Shown here piece after piece: positions 1-5,871 of a stretch of DNA of 6,029 nt. Within the stretch, counting starts at the first letter, position 1. Each line of letters starts with the position of its first letter. The stretch comes from JAFMKE01 sp047621945 (GTDB lineage: Bacteria; Bacteroidota; Bacteroidia; Chitinophagales; UBA8649). The notes beneath the pieces are model-generated. The model did not search any database. It was not told the origin of the DNA and saw only the letters and a program-made list of their open reading frames with translations. The DNA lies in contig JBLHMK010000132.1 of assembly GCA_047621945.1 (NCBI GenBank), positions 1 to 6,029 on the forward strand, given 5' to 3'. Made by a program: the position numbers and the translations under genes.

Positions 1-487
1 GAGGACAACCCTTTGCACCACAGTTTAAAGCGAAATGAATACGGAAATCCAATTCATCTACACGCAATTGTCTTTCATAAGAATTAGTAAATAAGTAAGG
101 AATGTATCCCATGCCATATTTCCATTGCGAATGTCGTAAGAAGCCATGTTCAATATTGTCGAAGCTTAAGGTCTTTCCTGCAATAACAATCCAAGATTTT
201 GTAAAGAAACTATGCTTACTTTCTTCAATCATAGATTGATTTTCTTTGGCCTTTAGCTGAATATAGGCATTGTAAATATTCAGCCAGAATGCCTTTTTCT
301 TATTCTCTGAATTTAAAGAGGCAACTAATACATCCACTTCAACAGCTGCAAGTTGTTTTTCAAGTTCCTGATAATCAGCTGCAACGCGAACGGCATAAAT
401 AAAGTCTTGTGCGAGTGTTTCATAATCCACTTGAGCACTTAAAGAGGTGAAAATGAGGGTAAAAAGAATCAATATTTTCTGATGCAT
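1..487 (-). CDS. Exported DUF547 family protein, 3' end missing (N-terminal 162 residues)
   Basis: The reading frame starts with ATG at 487 on the minus strand and runs open to the window edge, so the C-terminus lies outside. Residues 1-19 (MHQKILILFTLIFTSLSAQ) are a classical signal peptide with cleavage expected near SLSA/Q, so the mature protein should be periplasmic or outside the cell. Family signatures of DUF547 follow in order: FWLNIYNAYI at 67-76, IEHGFLR at 112-118 and RIHFALNCGAKGCP at 149-162. The residue before the last block is F where I recall P in the usual DPRIHFAL form. DUF547 proteins are typically about 230-260 residues, so roughly two thirds is present. The biochemical function of the family is not established; the conserved H and C residues hint at an enzyme or metal site, but that is inference. 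The neighbour, a WYL-domain gene, is divergent with 129 bp between the starts. Confidence 0.88.
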   Translation of the reverse strand, partial: MHQKILILFTLIFTSLSAQVDYETLAQDFIYAVRVAADYQELEKQLAAVEVDVLVASLNSENKKKAFWLNIYNAYIQLKAKENQSMIEESKHSFFTKSWIVIAGKTLSFDNIEHGFLRHSQWKYGMGYIPYLFTNSYERQLRVDELDFRIHFALNCGAKGCP

Positions 488-493
488 GAGATT

Positions 494-501
494 AAAACAT
501 A
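494..501 (-). promoter_or_regulatory. Weak candidate -7 box for the DUF547 gene
   Basis: On the minus strand the sequence TATGTTTT matches the Bacteroidota -7 consensus TAnnTTTG at 7 of 8 positions and ends 6 nt before the ATG at 487. I found no TTG at the expected distance upstream, so this is weak support. If used, the transcript would be nearly leaderless. The rest of the 488-616 divergent gap is AT-rich and shows no convincing box for the plus-strand WYL gene. Confidence 0.2.
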
Positions 502-616
502 TTTTTGCTTGACTAAGTTCTCTTTACTATCCAGAGTTTTCGCAAGAATAAACCAGCTAATCGTTAGATTTTAAGCTAATTTTTTCTATTTTCATGTAAG
601 ACTTAAATCAAGACTT

Positions 617-1030
617 ATGCAGAATCATGATAATAACAAAGATGGTGGAAGACGAAAAATGCATTATTCGCCTAATCTTCTTTCTTGTTTAAATAATGCT
701 ATTGAGAATCACATGCTAGTTACCATCCAGTATGATTCTAGAGAAAATGAACAGACTACTCGACAGCTTGAACCCATGGCATTGGTTTATAAGAACAGAA
801 AAAGGAATTTAGCCGCCTGGTGTCATTTGCGTGAGGATTGGCGTTCATTTCGATTAGATCGAATTGATATGATTAAGTTGCACACTCAAACCTTTGATGA
901 TCGAGAGGGTTTTGACGTCACTGAATTTGAGAGAGATGATGATTTCGATAATAATCAGAGTCATCAAGCCAATCAAAATGATTCAAGTAATAAAGAGTCT
1001 ACTGAAAGTACAGAAACTCCAAGTGTTTAG
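617..1030 (+). CDS. Stand-alone WYL-domain protein
   Basis: The 137-residue protein consists of one WYL domain (about residues 19-93) and a polar, acidic tail. Family hallmarks seen are the N-terminal helix LLSCLNNAIENH (21-32), the strand MLVTIQYDS (33-41), RQLEPMALVYKN (49-60) and the distinctive AAWCHLREDWRSFRLDRI (66-83). WYL domains are SH3-like ligand-sensing folds normally attached to an N-terminal helix-turn-helix in transcription regulators. No DNA-binding domain is present here, so a direct repressor role cannot be assumed. The position where the W-Y-L triplet usually sits reads R63-N64-L65, so the signature is degenerate. Residues 97-137 are rich in D, E, N, S, Q and T and look disordered. 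An alternative start at M15 (position 659) would drop only a charged, non-domain stretch and has a purine-rich GGTGGAAG upstream; the first ATG is kept with moderate certainty. The stop overlaps the menE stop by 4 bp, tail to tail. Confidence 0.85.
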   Translation: MQNHDNNKDGGRRKMHYSPNLLSCLNNAIENHMLVTIQYDSRENEQTTRQLEPMALVYKNRKRNLAAWCHLREDWRSFRLDRIDMIKLHTQTFDDREGFDVTEFERDDDFDNNQSHQANQNDSSNKESTESTETPSV

Positions 1031-2073
1031 TTTTTTAATAAGCTAGCAGTTGCCAATCTATTAATTTTTCCACTTGCTGTTTCTACGAATTTCGGTAGAA
1101 AGACTATTTTTCTAGGTCTATGATATTTAGGCAATCTATCAAATAACTTATCTTCTAATTCCCTTTCTTTTCCTTCAATGACCAAGACCACTTCATTGTT
1201 TAAATTAGGGTGAGCTTGTGAAGTAATAAAAAACCGTTCAGAGATATTCATGCTCAAGGCCTGTTCAACTTGCTCAGGAAGAATTTTGACACCACCAGAT
1301 TCAATCGCAAAATCTGATCGACCTAACCAGTTAAATGAGCTAGGAGATAGGTATTCAATAATGTCCTTGGTTTGGATAGCTTGGTCTTGCAAAGCTGGAG
1401 CATGAACGATTAATGTCCCATCTGCTGATAAGTCAATATGATATCCGGGTAAACAAGTATAGGCTTCACTATTGCCAATTTTCCGAATGGCGAAATGACT
1501 TATAGTTTCTGTCATTCCAAAGCTACTATATGCCTGTACATTGGCTTGAGTGAGTTGCTGCTCAAGAGATCGATCGACTTTACCACCACCTAGAAGGACA
1601 TGTTTTATTCGACTTAGTTTTTTTGGATGATGTTCAAGTGTTATTGAAGCTTGATAGGGGACTACAGCTATGAAATCATAGTCTATTGTTTCATTTTCCA
1701 ATGGATTTGAGCTAGGCAGAACTACGTGTAAATCTAATTGGGCATAAAATGCCCGAACAATCATCATGATTCCCCCAATATGTTTTGGAGACATACACAA
1801 TAAGGCTTTATCGCCTACTTTCAATTTAAAATATTGACAAGTTGAAGAGGCACTGGCGAGCATCTTGTCTTTGCTCAATTTTATTATTTTTGGCCTTCCA
1901 GTTGACCCCGAAGTTTGGACGTCAACAGTATCCTCCTCATTCAGCCAAGCTTGGATGAATGGCCAAAAGTCTTCTTCCCAATCTGCTCGATTAGAGGACT
2001 TTCTGCTTTTCTCAAGAAGCTCCTGCTTGCTATAAGACTTTCCGAAAAGTATAAGGTTGTTGAAATCTTTCAT
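1027..2073 (-). CDS. menE: o-Succinylbenzoate-CoA ligase MenE, short form
   Basis: This 348-residue enzyme belongs to the ANL adenylate-forming family. Motifs in order: the phosphate-binding loop TSGSTGRPK at 54-62; GGG at 162-164; the adenine/metal motif YSSFGMTET at 182-190; TKD at 235-237; the hinge block GRSDFAIESGGVKI at 251-264; and ASGKINR at 333-339, where K336 is the expected catalytic lysine for adenylation. MenE activates o-succinylbenzoate with ATP and joins it to CoA, giving the substrate for MenB in menaquinone synthesis; it acts in the cytoplasm. Assignment to MenE rather than another acyl-CoA ligase rests on the short length (many MenE are about 450-490 residues) and on overall resemblance to Bacteroidota MenE. 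The phosphate-binding loop begins only 54 residues in, so much of the usual N-terminal subdomain is missing. No other men gene is in the window. The gene is divergent from the lipoprotein-rnhA pair (54 bp between starts) and converges on the WYL gene. Confidence 0.88.
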   Translation of the reverse strand: MKDFNNLILFGKSYSKQELLEKSRKSSNRADWEEDFWPFIQAWLNEEDTVDVQTSGSTGRPKIIKLSKDKMLASASSTCQYFKLKVGDKALLCMSPKHIGGIMMIVRAFYAQLDLHVVLPSSNPLENETIDYDFIAVVPYQASITLEHHPKKLSRIKHVLLGGGKVDRSLEQQLTQANVQAYSSFGMTETISHFAIRKIGNSEAYTCLPGYHIDLSADGTLIVHAPALQDQAIQTKDIIEYLSPSSFNWLGRSDFAIESGGVKILPEQVEQALSMNISERFFITSQAHPNLNNEVVLVIEGKERELEDKLFDRLPKYHRPRKIVFLPKFVETASGKINRLATASLLKN

Positions 2074-2127
2074 CTGCTATCTGTGGCTAATTTAGCTATA
2101 TTAGAGTTAATTAAAAACTCATTAGCT
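2074..2127. promoter_or_regulatory. Divergent promoter gap between menE and the lipoprotein gene
   Basis: This 54 bp AT-rich gap must hold, or lie next to, start signals for both menE (minus) and the lipoprotein-rnhA pair (plus). Each strand has a one-mismatch version of TAnnTTTG: TATATTAG at 2097-2104 on the plus strand and TAAATTAG at 2094-2087 on the minus strand. Neither has a TTG at the expected spacing, so exact promoters are not assigned. The gap is short enough that the two polymerase sites would probably compete. Confidence 0.3.
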
Positions 2128-2586
2128 ATGAAACAAGCCATAAGCCTATTTCTAGTGATTTTTCTATTGTTATCCGGATGTAAAGCCAAGAAAATTCCTG
2201 TAAGCACAGTAGAAAATGAAGAAAAGATTGTAGTTGTAGAGCCTAAATTTAAAGCCTCAACATTCCAGATTGGAAGCCTAGACGATATTGATAAAGAAGA
2301 TTTGATGTTTAATTTGAAAGGGATGTCTTTGGAAGAAGACAAGCTCGTGTTAAATGTTCAATATGGAGGAGGATGTTTGAAGCCTCATGTTTTTGAATTA
2401 GTTACAGACGGCGTTATTGACAACAGTGGCACTATGGATTTCTATCTCCTGCACAAAACGCACGATGACCGATGTAAAGCCTTGTTGATGGAAACTTTAG
2501 TTTTTGATTTCAAGCCTTTGTACGATTTGCAGTCTGAAAAGCTTATGAATTATCGAATTAATAACAATAGAAAAATGGAACTGTAA
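2128..2586 (+). CDS. Small uncharacterised lipoprotein
   Basis: The 152-residue protein starts at ATG 2128, chosen because it places a short lysine-bearing N-terminus and a hydrophobic stretch directly before the lipobox LSGC, with C18 as the lipidated cysteine. The frame is open further upstream to 1915, but that extension lies antisense inside menE and would bury the signal peptide. After C18 come K-A-K-K-I-P, with no acidic residues, so the Bacteroidota surface-export signal is absent and an inner-facing, periplasmic location is more likely. The mature part has a linker to about residue 45, then a predicted beta-rich domain with VQYGGGCLKPHVFEL (78-91) and LLHKTHDDRC (107-116). The GGC and the later C, together with the H residues, resemble a pattern I recall from other unnamed Bacteroidota lipoproteins; C83 and C116 could form a disulfide. 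Function is unknown. rnhA begins 3 bp after the stop, so the two are probably cotranscribed. Confidence 0.82.
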   Translation: MKQAISLFLVIFLLLSGCKAKKIPVSTVENEEKIVVVEPKFKASTFQIGSLDDIDKEDLMFNLKGMSLEEDKLVLNVQYGGGCLKPHVFELVTDGVIDNSGTMDFYLLHKTHDDRCKALLMETLVFDFKPLYDLQSEKLMNYRINNNRKMEL

Positions 2587-2589
2587 TAT

Positions 2590-3051
2590 ATGCAGATAAT
2601 CATTCATACCGACGGGGCTGCTCAAGGAAACCCGGGTAAGGGAGGATACGGAATCGTACTTCAAGCAGGAAAACATTACAAAGAATTATCGCAAGGGTAC
2701 AAGCACACGACGAATAACCGCATGGAATTATTGGCAGTGATTGTTGCCCTAGAAGAAATTAAAGTAGACCATGCAAGTGTATTAGTTGTCTCTGATTCCA
2801 AATACGTAGTTGATTCAGTAGAAAAGAAATGGTTATTTGCTTGGGAGAAGAAAAATTTCGCTAAAAAGAAGAATCCTGATTTATGGAAACGATTCTTGCC
2901 TGCCTATCGCAAGCATAAAGTGAGCTTCAAATGGATTAAAGGCCACGCTGGTCATCCCATGAACGAACGTTGTGATGAACTCGCGGTACACGCGGCCAAT
3001 AGTGGCAACTTGCTCGTTGACGAATACTATGAATTGCAGGAAAAGGATTAG
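2590..3051 (+). CDS. rnhA: Ribonuclease HI
   Basis: The 153-residue protein is a full-length RNase H type 1 enzyme, which cleaves the RNA strand of RNA:DNA hybrids in the cytoplasm (R-loops, Okazaki primers). All four carboxylates of the active site are visible: D8 in HTDGAAQGNPG (6-16), E46 in NNRMELLAV (42-50), D69 in VVSDSKYVVDSV (66-77) and D129 in NERCDELAV (125-133). The conserved histidine H119 sits in the loop WIKGHAGHPMNE (115-126). The lysine-rich segment at about 79-100 (KKWLFAWEKKNFAKKKNPDLWK, split here as 79-94 and 95-100) corresponds to the basic protrusion that binds hybrid in the E. coli enzyme. There is no N-terminal hybrid-binding domain. The gene starts 3 bp after the lipoprotein stop, and its TAG stop overlaps the TAA stop of the convergent T9SS gene by 4 bp. 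Confidence 0.96.
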   Translation: MQIIIHTDGAAQGNPGKGGYGIVLQAGKHYKELSQGYKHTTNNRMELLAVIVALEEIKVDHASVLVVSDSKYVVDSVEKKWLFAWEKKNFAKKKNPDLWKRFLPAYRKHKVSFKWIKGHAGHPMNERCDELAVHAANSGNLLVDEYYELQEKD

Positions 3052-4634
3052 TTTTTTACAAATTTCTTGATTACTGTACCTTCTTCAAAAACAATCTCAA
3101 GAATATATATACCAGAATTTAGATCTCTAATGTCAATAAGACGAGCTAAATCATGAGTAATCAATTTTCGATCAATGCTATAGAGGTCTATGCTTTTGAG
3201 ATTAAATTCTTCATAAGATAGCTCAATAAAGTCATGACTGGGGTTGGGGAAGAGTTCAGTCTTGTCATCCAATTGATTAAAACTCCCTACTCCTGTTATC
3301 GTACTATGGTCGTATGTATTGTTGAAATTATCAAAAAGGTCTTGCACGCTATCAATTTCAATTGAAACTCCATCATAAAAATCATTCGGAGAATAATTGT
3401 CAGGGAAACTGGTATGAACAGCCCAGGAAATGTCAAAAGATGTCCATGCGTTTAAATCATGTGGTCCGCTTGTTTGTAAGGTTCTAAAATCAGCAGGGCT
3501 TGTTTGTATAGAGTTGTTCATTGACCAAGAGTTTGAGTCATCCGGGTCACCTGGGAAGTAGTAGGTTATCGGAATAAATCCAATTACTCCTGGATCGGAA
3601 AATGGCGTTCCATTTGCATGTTTCGCATGCAGGAAGTTATTTACCTCAATTGCATCAGAGGGGTCTTGAAATTGGAGCGGCCCTGAGTTTATAAAAAAGT
3701 TGAAAGAGTTCATTTCTTGATTGAGAAAGGTTACACTATTTACAGGACTTATAGTACTATTAATATTACCTAGGTAGCTAAAAGAAGATTGTCTAATAGT
3801 ATCACAACCCACATAATTAGATGTGCTTGGAGGTAACTCTGGATCAAGGAATAATCCAAATCTAAAATCGTGAAGATTCCCAAACGATTTATTGAAGACT
3901 TTACATTCATAGATAGTTGTGTTCACCAACAGGCCACTCTGATAGGCATAAGCCAGCATTTGAACTTGTACTTTTAATGGCTGTCCTCCATATACTTCAT
4001 TTGGACCTCCGATATCATTCATAACCCAAAACAAAGCTTGATCTCCTTGTATTTTGGGATAATCCCCATATTCTGGTTCGTATATATTGTTGTTGTTCAG
4101 GTCTACAAATGGAGCAAGCTCATCGGGAATAGTTATAGTGCCAAGATGAGAATTGCCTTTTCCAGGCCAGTTTAAAATGTGCGAGTTGATTTGATTGATT
4201 GAAACTGGAGTAGAATTGTTCGTCAGATTTATGTGCTGCTGAACTTCAATATCTAAAACCTCCCAGATTTGATCAAAGTAGTTGCAAGTGCCGAAATCAG
4301 ATACTCCTGAGATATTATCAATAGGGCCGGGATAAAATTCGAACCCTTGATTCCTATAGGTCATAGCGGTCACCTTTAAATTATTGGAACTCGTCAAAGC
4401 AGACAGCCAAATACCTCCACCAAACATAGTGCGAACTCCCGGGGAGCCAGTTGAAGGGTCGGACTTGGGAACTAAATAAGTAGAAGTTTGTCCGTCAAAA
4501 TAAAAATCGCCTCCATTTAAAATGGTCGCTTGTACATTGCCAATATCTAAGCTTGCACTTGCTGATGGAGGACTGCAAATCTGGCTGTATCCAAGAAGAG
4601 GAATAAATAGAAGGAAAAGGATTAGTTTTTTCAT
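3048..4634 (-). CDS. Secreted protein with T9SS type A sorting domain
   Basis: The start at 4634 gives a 528-residue protein opening with a clean signal peptide, MKKLILFLLFIPLLGYSQ (1-18); an in-frame ATG at 4658 would only add eight residues in front of it. The C-terminus (about 461-528) is a type IX secretion sorting domain: LFPNPSHDFIEL at 461-472, a beta-rich stretch, LNSGIYILEI at 505-514 and the basic end KKFVKN. The protein should therefore cross the outer membrane by T9SS and be released or anchored there. The body resembles a family of secreted Bacteroidota proteins I recall, with NVQATILNGGDFYFDG (33-48), GGGIWLSAL (72-80), YPGPID (101-106), the acidic VDLNNNNIYEPEYGDYP (177-193), NYVGCDT (273-279), YFPGDPDD (359-366) and FRTLQTSGP (383-391). 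The Asp/Asn-rich block looks like a calcium site. Its role is unknown. The last four bases overlap the rnhA stop. Confidence 0.88.
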   Translation of the reverse strand: MKKLILFLLFIPLLGYSQICSPPSASASLDIGNVQATILNGGDFYFDGQTSTYLVPKSDPSTGSPGVRTMFGGGIWLSALTSSNNLKVTAMTYRNQGFEFYPGPIDNISGVSDFGTCNYFDQIWEVLDIEVQQHINLTNNSTPVSINQINSHILNWPGKGNSHLGTITIPDELAPFVDLNNNNIYEPEYGDYPKIQGDQALFWVMNDIGGPNEVYGGQPLKVQVQMLAYAYQSGLLVNTTIYECKVFNKSFGNLHDFRFGLFLDPELPPSTSNYVGCDTIRQSSFSYLGNINSTISPVNSVTFLNQEMNSFNFFINSGPLQFQDPSDAIEVNNFLHAKHANGTPFSDPGVIGFIPITYYFPGDPDDSNSWSMNNSIQTSPADFRTLQTSGPHDLNAWTSFDISWAVHTSFPDNYSPNDFYDGVSIEIDSVQDLFDNFNNTYDHSTITGVGSFNQLDDKTELFPNPSHDFIELSYEEFNLKSIDLYSIDRKLITHDLARLIDIRDLNSGIYILEIVFEEGTVIKKFVKN

Positions 4635-4691
4635 AATTAGGGTTTGGAATACTTCCAATATCCATATAATTTATATTGATTCAAAAGTTAT

Positions 4692-4706
4692 ATGTAAATA
4701 TTACAT
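4692..4706. repeat. 15 bp inverted repeat, possible operator
   Basis: ATGTAA (4692-4697) and TTACAT (4701-4706) are perfect 6 bp inverted arms around the 3 nt spacer ATA. The size and symmetry suit a dimeric regulator's binding site, and the position between two divergent genes is right for one. In such AT-rich DNA a repeat of this size can also arise by chance. Confidence 0.35.
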
Positions 4707-4721
4707 CATTATGATTAAGAT

Positions 4722-4739
4722 CTGACAAGCAGCTGACAA
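4722..4739 (+). repeat. CTGACAA direct repeat with 11 bp period
   Basis: CTGACAA occurs at 4722-4728 and again at 4733-4739, starting 11 bp apart, which puts both copies on the same face of the helix. The second copy ends about 8 bp before the candidate -33 element of the PLC-like gene, where an activator could contact polymerase. The binding role is inference; the repeat itself is exact. Confidence 0.35.
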
Positions 4740-4746
4740 TGCGCCT

Positions 4747-4778
4747 GTTGAAGATGTCTCTTTATAGTTGTACATTTA
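4747..4778 (+). promoter_or_regulatory. Candidate Bacteroidota promoter for the PLC-like lipoprotein gene
   Basis: GTTG at 4747-4750 as the -33 element is followed after 20 nt by TACATTTA at 4771-4778, which matches the -7 consensus TAnnTTTG at 7 of 8 positions. Spacing fits the Bacteroidota primary sigma factor. Transcription would start only a few bases before the ATG at 4794. An alternative -7 box, TATAGTTG at 4763-4770, has no partner at the right distance. Confidence 0.42.
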
Positions 4779-4793
4779 TAAAAATAATTATTC

Positions 4794-5825
4794 ATGACCT
4801 TACGTTTTTCTGCCGCTTTTCTAATCGTTATTTTATTGTTGGCTGCTTGTAAGAAAGAAGACTTCAAAAATGACGACAATCAGTATTCAACAGAAAACAC
4901 CATAGATTGGATGCAAGATTTAATAGCAAAGTATCCGAATACTGCTATTACTTTGAAAAACATTTCTATTCCTAGAGCACACGATGCGGGTGTCTATGAG
5001 TTAAATAATTGTACAGGCGGAAATGCTTGCAATACGCAAACACAAGGGGTAAGTATGCAAGCCATGTTGGAATCAGGTATCCGCATGTTTGATTTACGCC
5101 CAAGATTAATTCAAGGTGAATATTGGACTTTCCACCGAACAGCTTGTGGAGGATTAGGATGTGAAGGAGCAAGGCTACAAAGTTTCCTTGCTGAAACTAA
5201 AGCCTACCTTGATGCACATAATGAACTGGTTATCCTTGAAGTATCTCATTTGTGTAATACGGGAAGTCAAGACCCAGGATTGATTGCCATGTTTGAAAAT
5301 GAATTGGGCGACAGAATCTACAAGCAAAATTCTCCGCTTAGTCTAGAGTTTATTGATACCCCGTTGGATGAAATCATTCCACCTTCAAATTCAAGCGGTA
5401 AAGTACTTTTACTTTTTGAAGATATATCACTTGCTACCCAAGATGAATCACGAGGACTTTTTGCGAGAAGTTATATTCCAATTAGTGGAGGATATTCAAA
5501 TAGTCCGGATGTAGATTATGTCATCTCCGATCAAATGCAAAAAATGCAAAGTTTCAATCCTGGAACAAATAGATTATTCGAATTGAGTTACACCTTTACT
5601 TTAGATAATGCTAATGCAGTGATGTGCGTTTCTAATCGGGAGTTTGCTAGCTCTATTGAGGAATTGGCTTTAGAAGGCAGGGACCGATTGTCGGAAACAT
5701 TAAATAGTTGGATTTCCGCAGGTACCATTACTTCAGCTAAAATACCTAACATTATTTCTATTGATTATTGCAATACAATAGTAACTAAAGAATGTATCCG
5801 ATTAAGTGAGTTAAGCCTCAACTAA
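4794..5825 (+). CDS. PI-PLC-like phosphodiesterase lipoprotein
   Basis: The 343-residue protein starts with a lipoprotein signal peptide ending in LLAAC, with C19 lipidated. The next residues are K-K-E-D, so K at +3 and acids at +4 and +5 fit the K-(D/E)2 export signal known from Capnocytophaga and Flavobacterium; display on the cell surface is predicted. The catalytic part resembles the X domain of phosphatidylinositol-specific phospholipase C: ISIPRAHDAG (57-66) with H63 and D64, SGIRMFDLRPR (94-104) with D100 and R102, and FHRTACGG (113-120) with H114. These match the two-histidine acid-base pair and the Asp-Arg of the Bacillus enzyme; D324 in IISIDYCN (320-327) may be the late aspartate. 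No calcium-site set of the eukaryotic enzymes was recognised. Eight cysteines in the mature part (73, 79, 118, 123, 154, 278, 326, 334) suggest disulfides. The natural substrate is not determined: phosphatidylinositol is rare in these bacteria, so other phosphodiesters or host or prey lipids are possible. Confidence 0.82.
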   Translation: MTLRFSAAFLIVILLLAACKKEDFKNDDNQYSTENTIDWMQDLIAKYPNTAITLKNISIPRAHDAGVYELNNCTGGNACNTQTQGVSMQAMLESGIRMFDLRPRLIQGEYWTFHRTACGGLGCEGARLQSFLAETKAYLDAHNELVILEVSHLCNTGSQDPGLIAMFENELGDRIYKQNSPLSLEFIDTPLDEIIPPSNSSGKVLLLFEDISLATQDESRGLFARSYIPISGGYSNSPDVDYVISDQMQKMQSFNPGTNRLFELSYTFTLDNANAVMCVSNREFASSIEELALEGRDRLSETLNSWISAGTITSAKIPNIISIDYCNTIVTKECIRLSELSLN

Positions 5826-5856
5826 ACTTCTCTTTTAGAATAGTGCGGAAAGTTTA
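5823..5856. repeat. 7 bp inverted repeat spanning the PLC-like stop and the next promoter
   Basis: TAAACTT (5823-5829) and AAGTTTA (5850-5856) are perfect inverted arms with a 20 nt loop. The stem is almost all A-T and is not followed by a T-run, so it is a poor intrinsic terminator. The right arm overlaps the -7 box of the flippase gene, so a regulator site is an alternative. Chance is quite possible. Confidence 0.2.
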
Positions 5857-5862
5857 ACTTTG
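5855..5862 (+). promoter_or_regulatory. Perfect -7 box (TAnnTTTG) before the flippase gene
   Basis: TAACTTTG matches the Bacteroidota -7 consensus exactly and ends 9 nt before the ATG at 5872. Upstream there is only a poor -33 (TTTA at 5834-5837, 17 nt away), so strength is uncertain. If active, the flippase gene has its own promoter instead of relying on read-through from the PLC-like gene, and its leader would be only a few bases long. Confidence 0.4.
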
Positions 5863-5871
5863 CTACTGTTT

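Larger units (their letters stand above)
4635..4793. promoter_or_regulatory. Divergent control region between the T9SS protein and PLC-like lipoprotein genes
   Basis: This 159 bp gap is the longest clear intergenic region in the window and must drive both flanking genes. It holds a 15 bp inverted repeat, a direct repeat spaced 11 bp and a candidate plus-strand promoter, each listed separately. On the minus strand a TTTG lies at 4685-4682, but no good TAnnTTTG follows at the usual distance, so the T9SS gene's promoter is not assigned. No small ORF or RNA gene is visible here. Confidence 0.5.

Noticed and set aside
1027..1060. Possible intrinsic terminator at the T-run after the WYL gene, and the same at 3048-3058
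   Set aside because: Neither T-run is preceded by a GC-rich stem on either strand; the T-run on the plus strand encodes the K-N end of the convergent protein.
1915..2127. Upstream in-frame extension of the lipoprotein gene to an ATG at 1915
   Set aside because: It runs antisense through the start of menE and would place 71 residues before the signal peptide and lipobox; the ATG at 2128 gives a standard lipoprotein.
2070..2342. Minus-strand 90-residue open frame
   Set aside because: It lies antisense to the lipoprotein gene, resembles no family and has a composition typical of a shadow frame.
4635..4658. Start of the T9SS gene at ATG 4658
   Set aside because: The eight added residues (MEVFQTLI) would precede an otherwise ideal signal peptide beginning MKKLILF at 4634.
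4522..4725. Plus-strand 67-residue open frame
   Set aside because: It is antisense to the signal peptide region of the T9SS gene and continues into the AT-rich gap with no recognisable protein features.
4972..5172. Minus-strand 66-residue open frame
   Set aside because: It is antisense to the conserved catalytic part of the PLC-like gene and shows no family resemblance.
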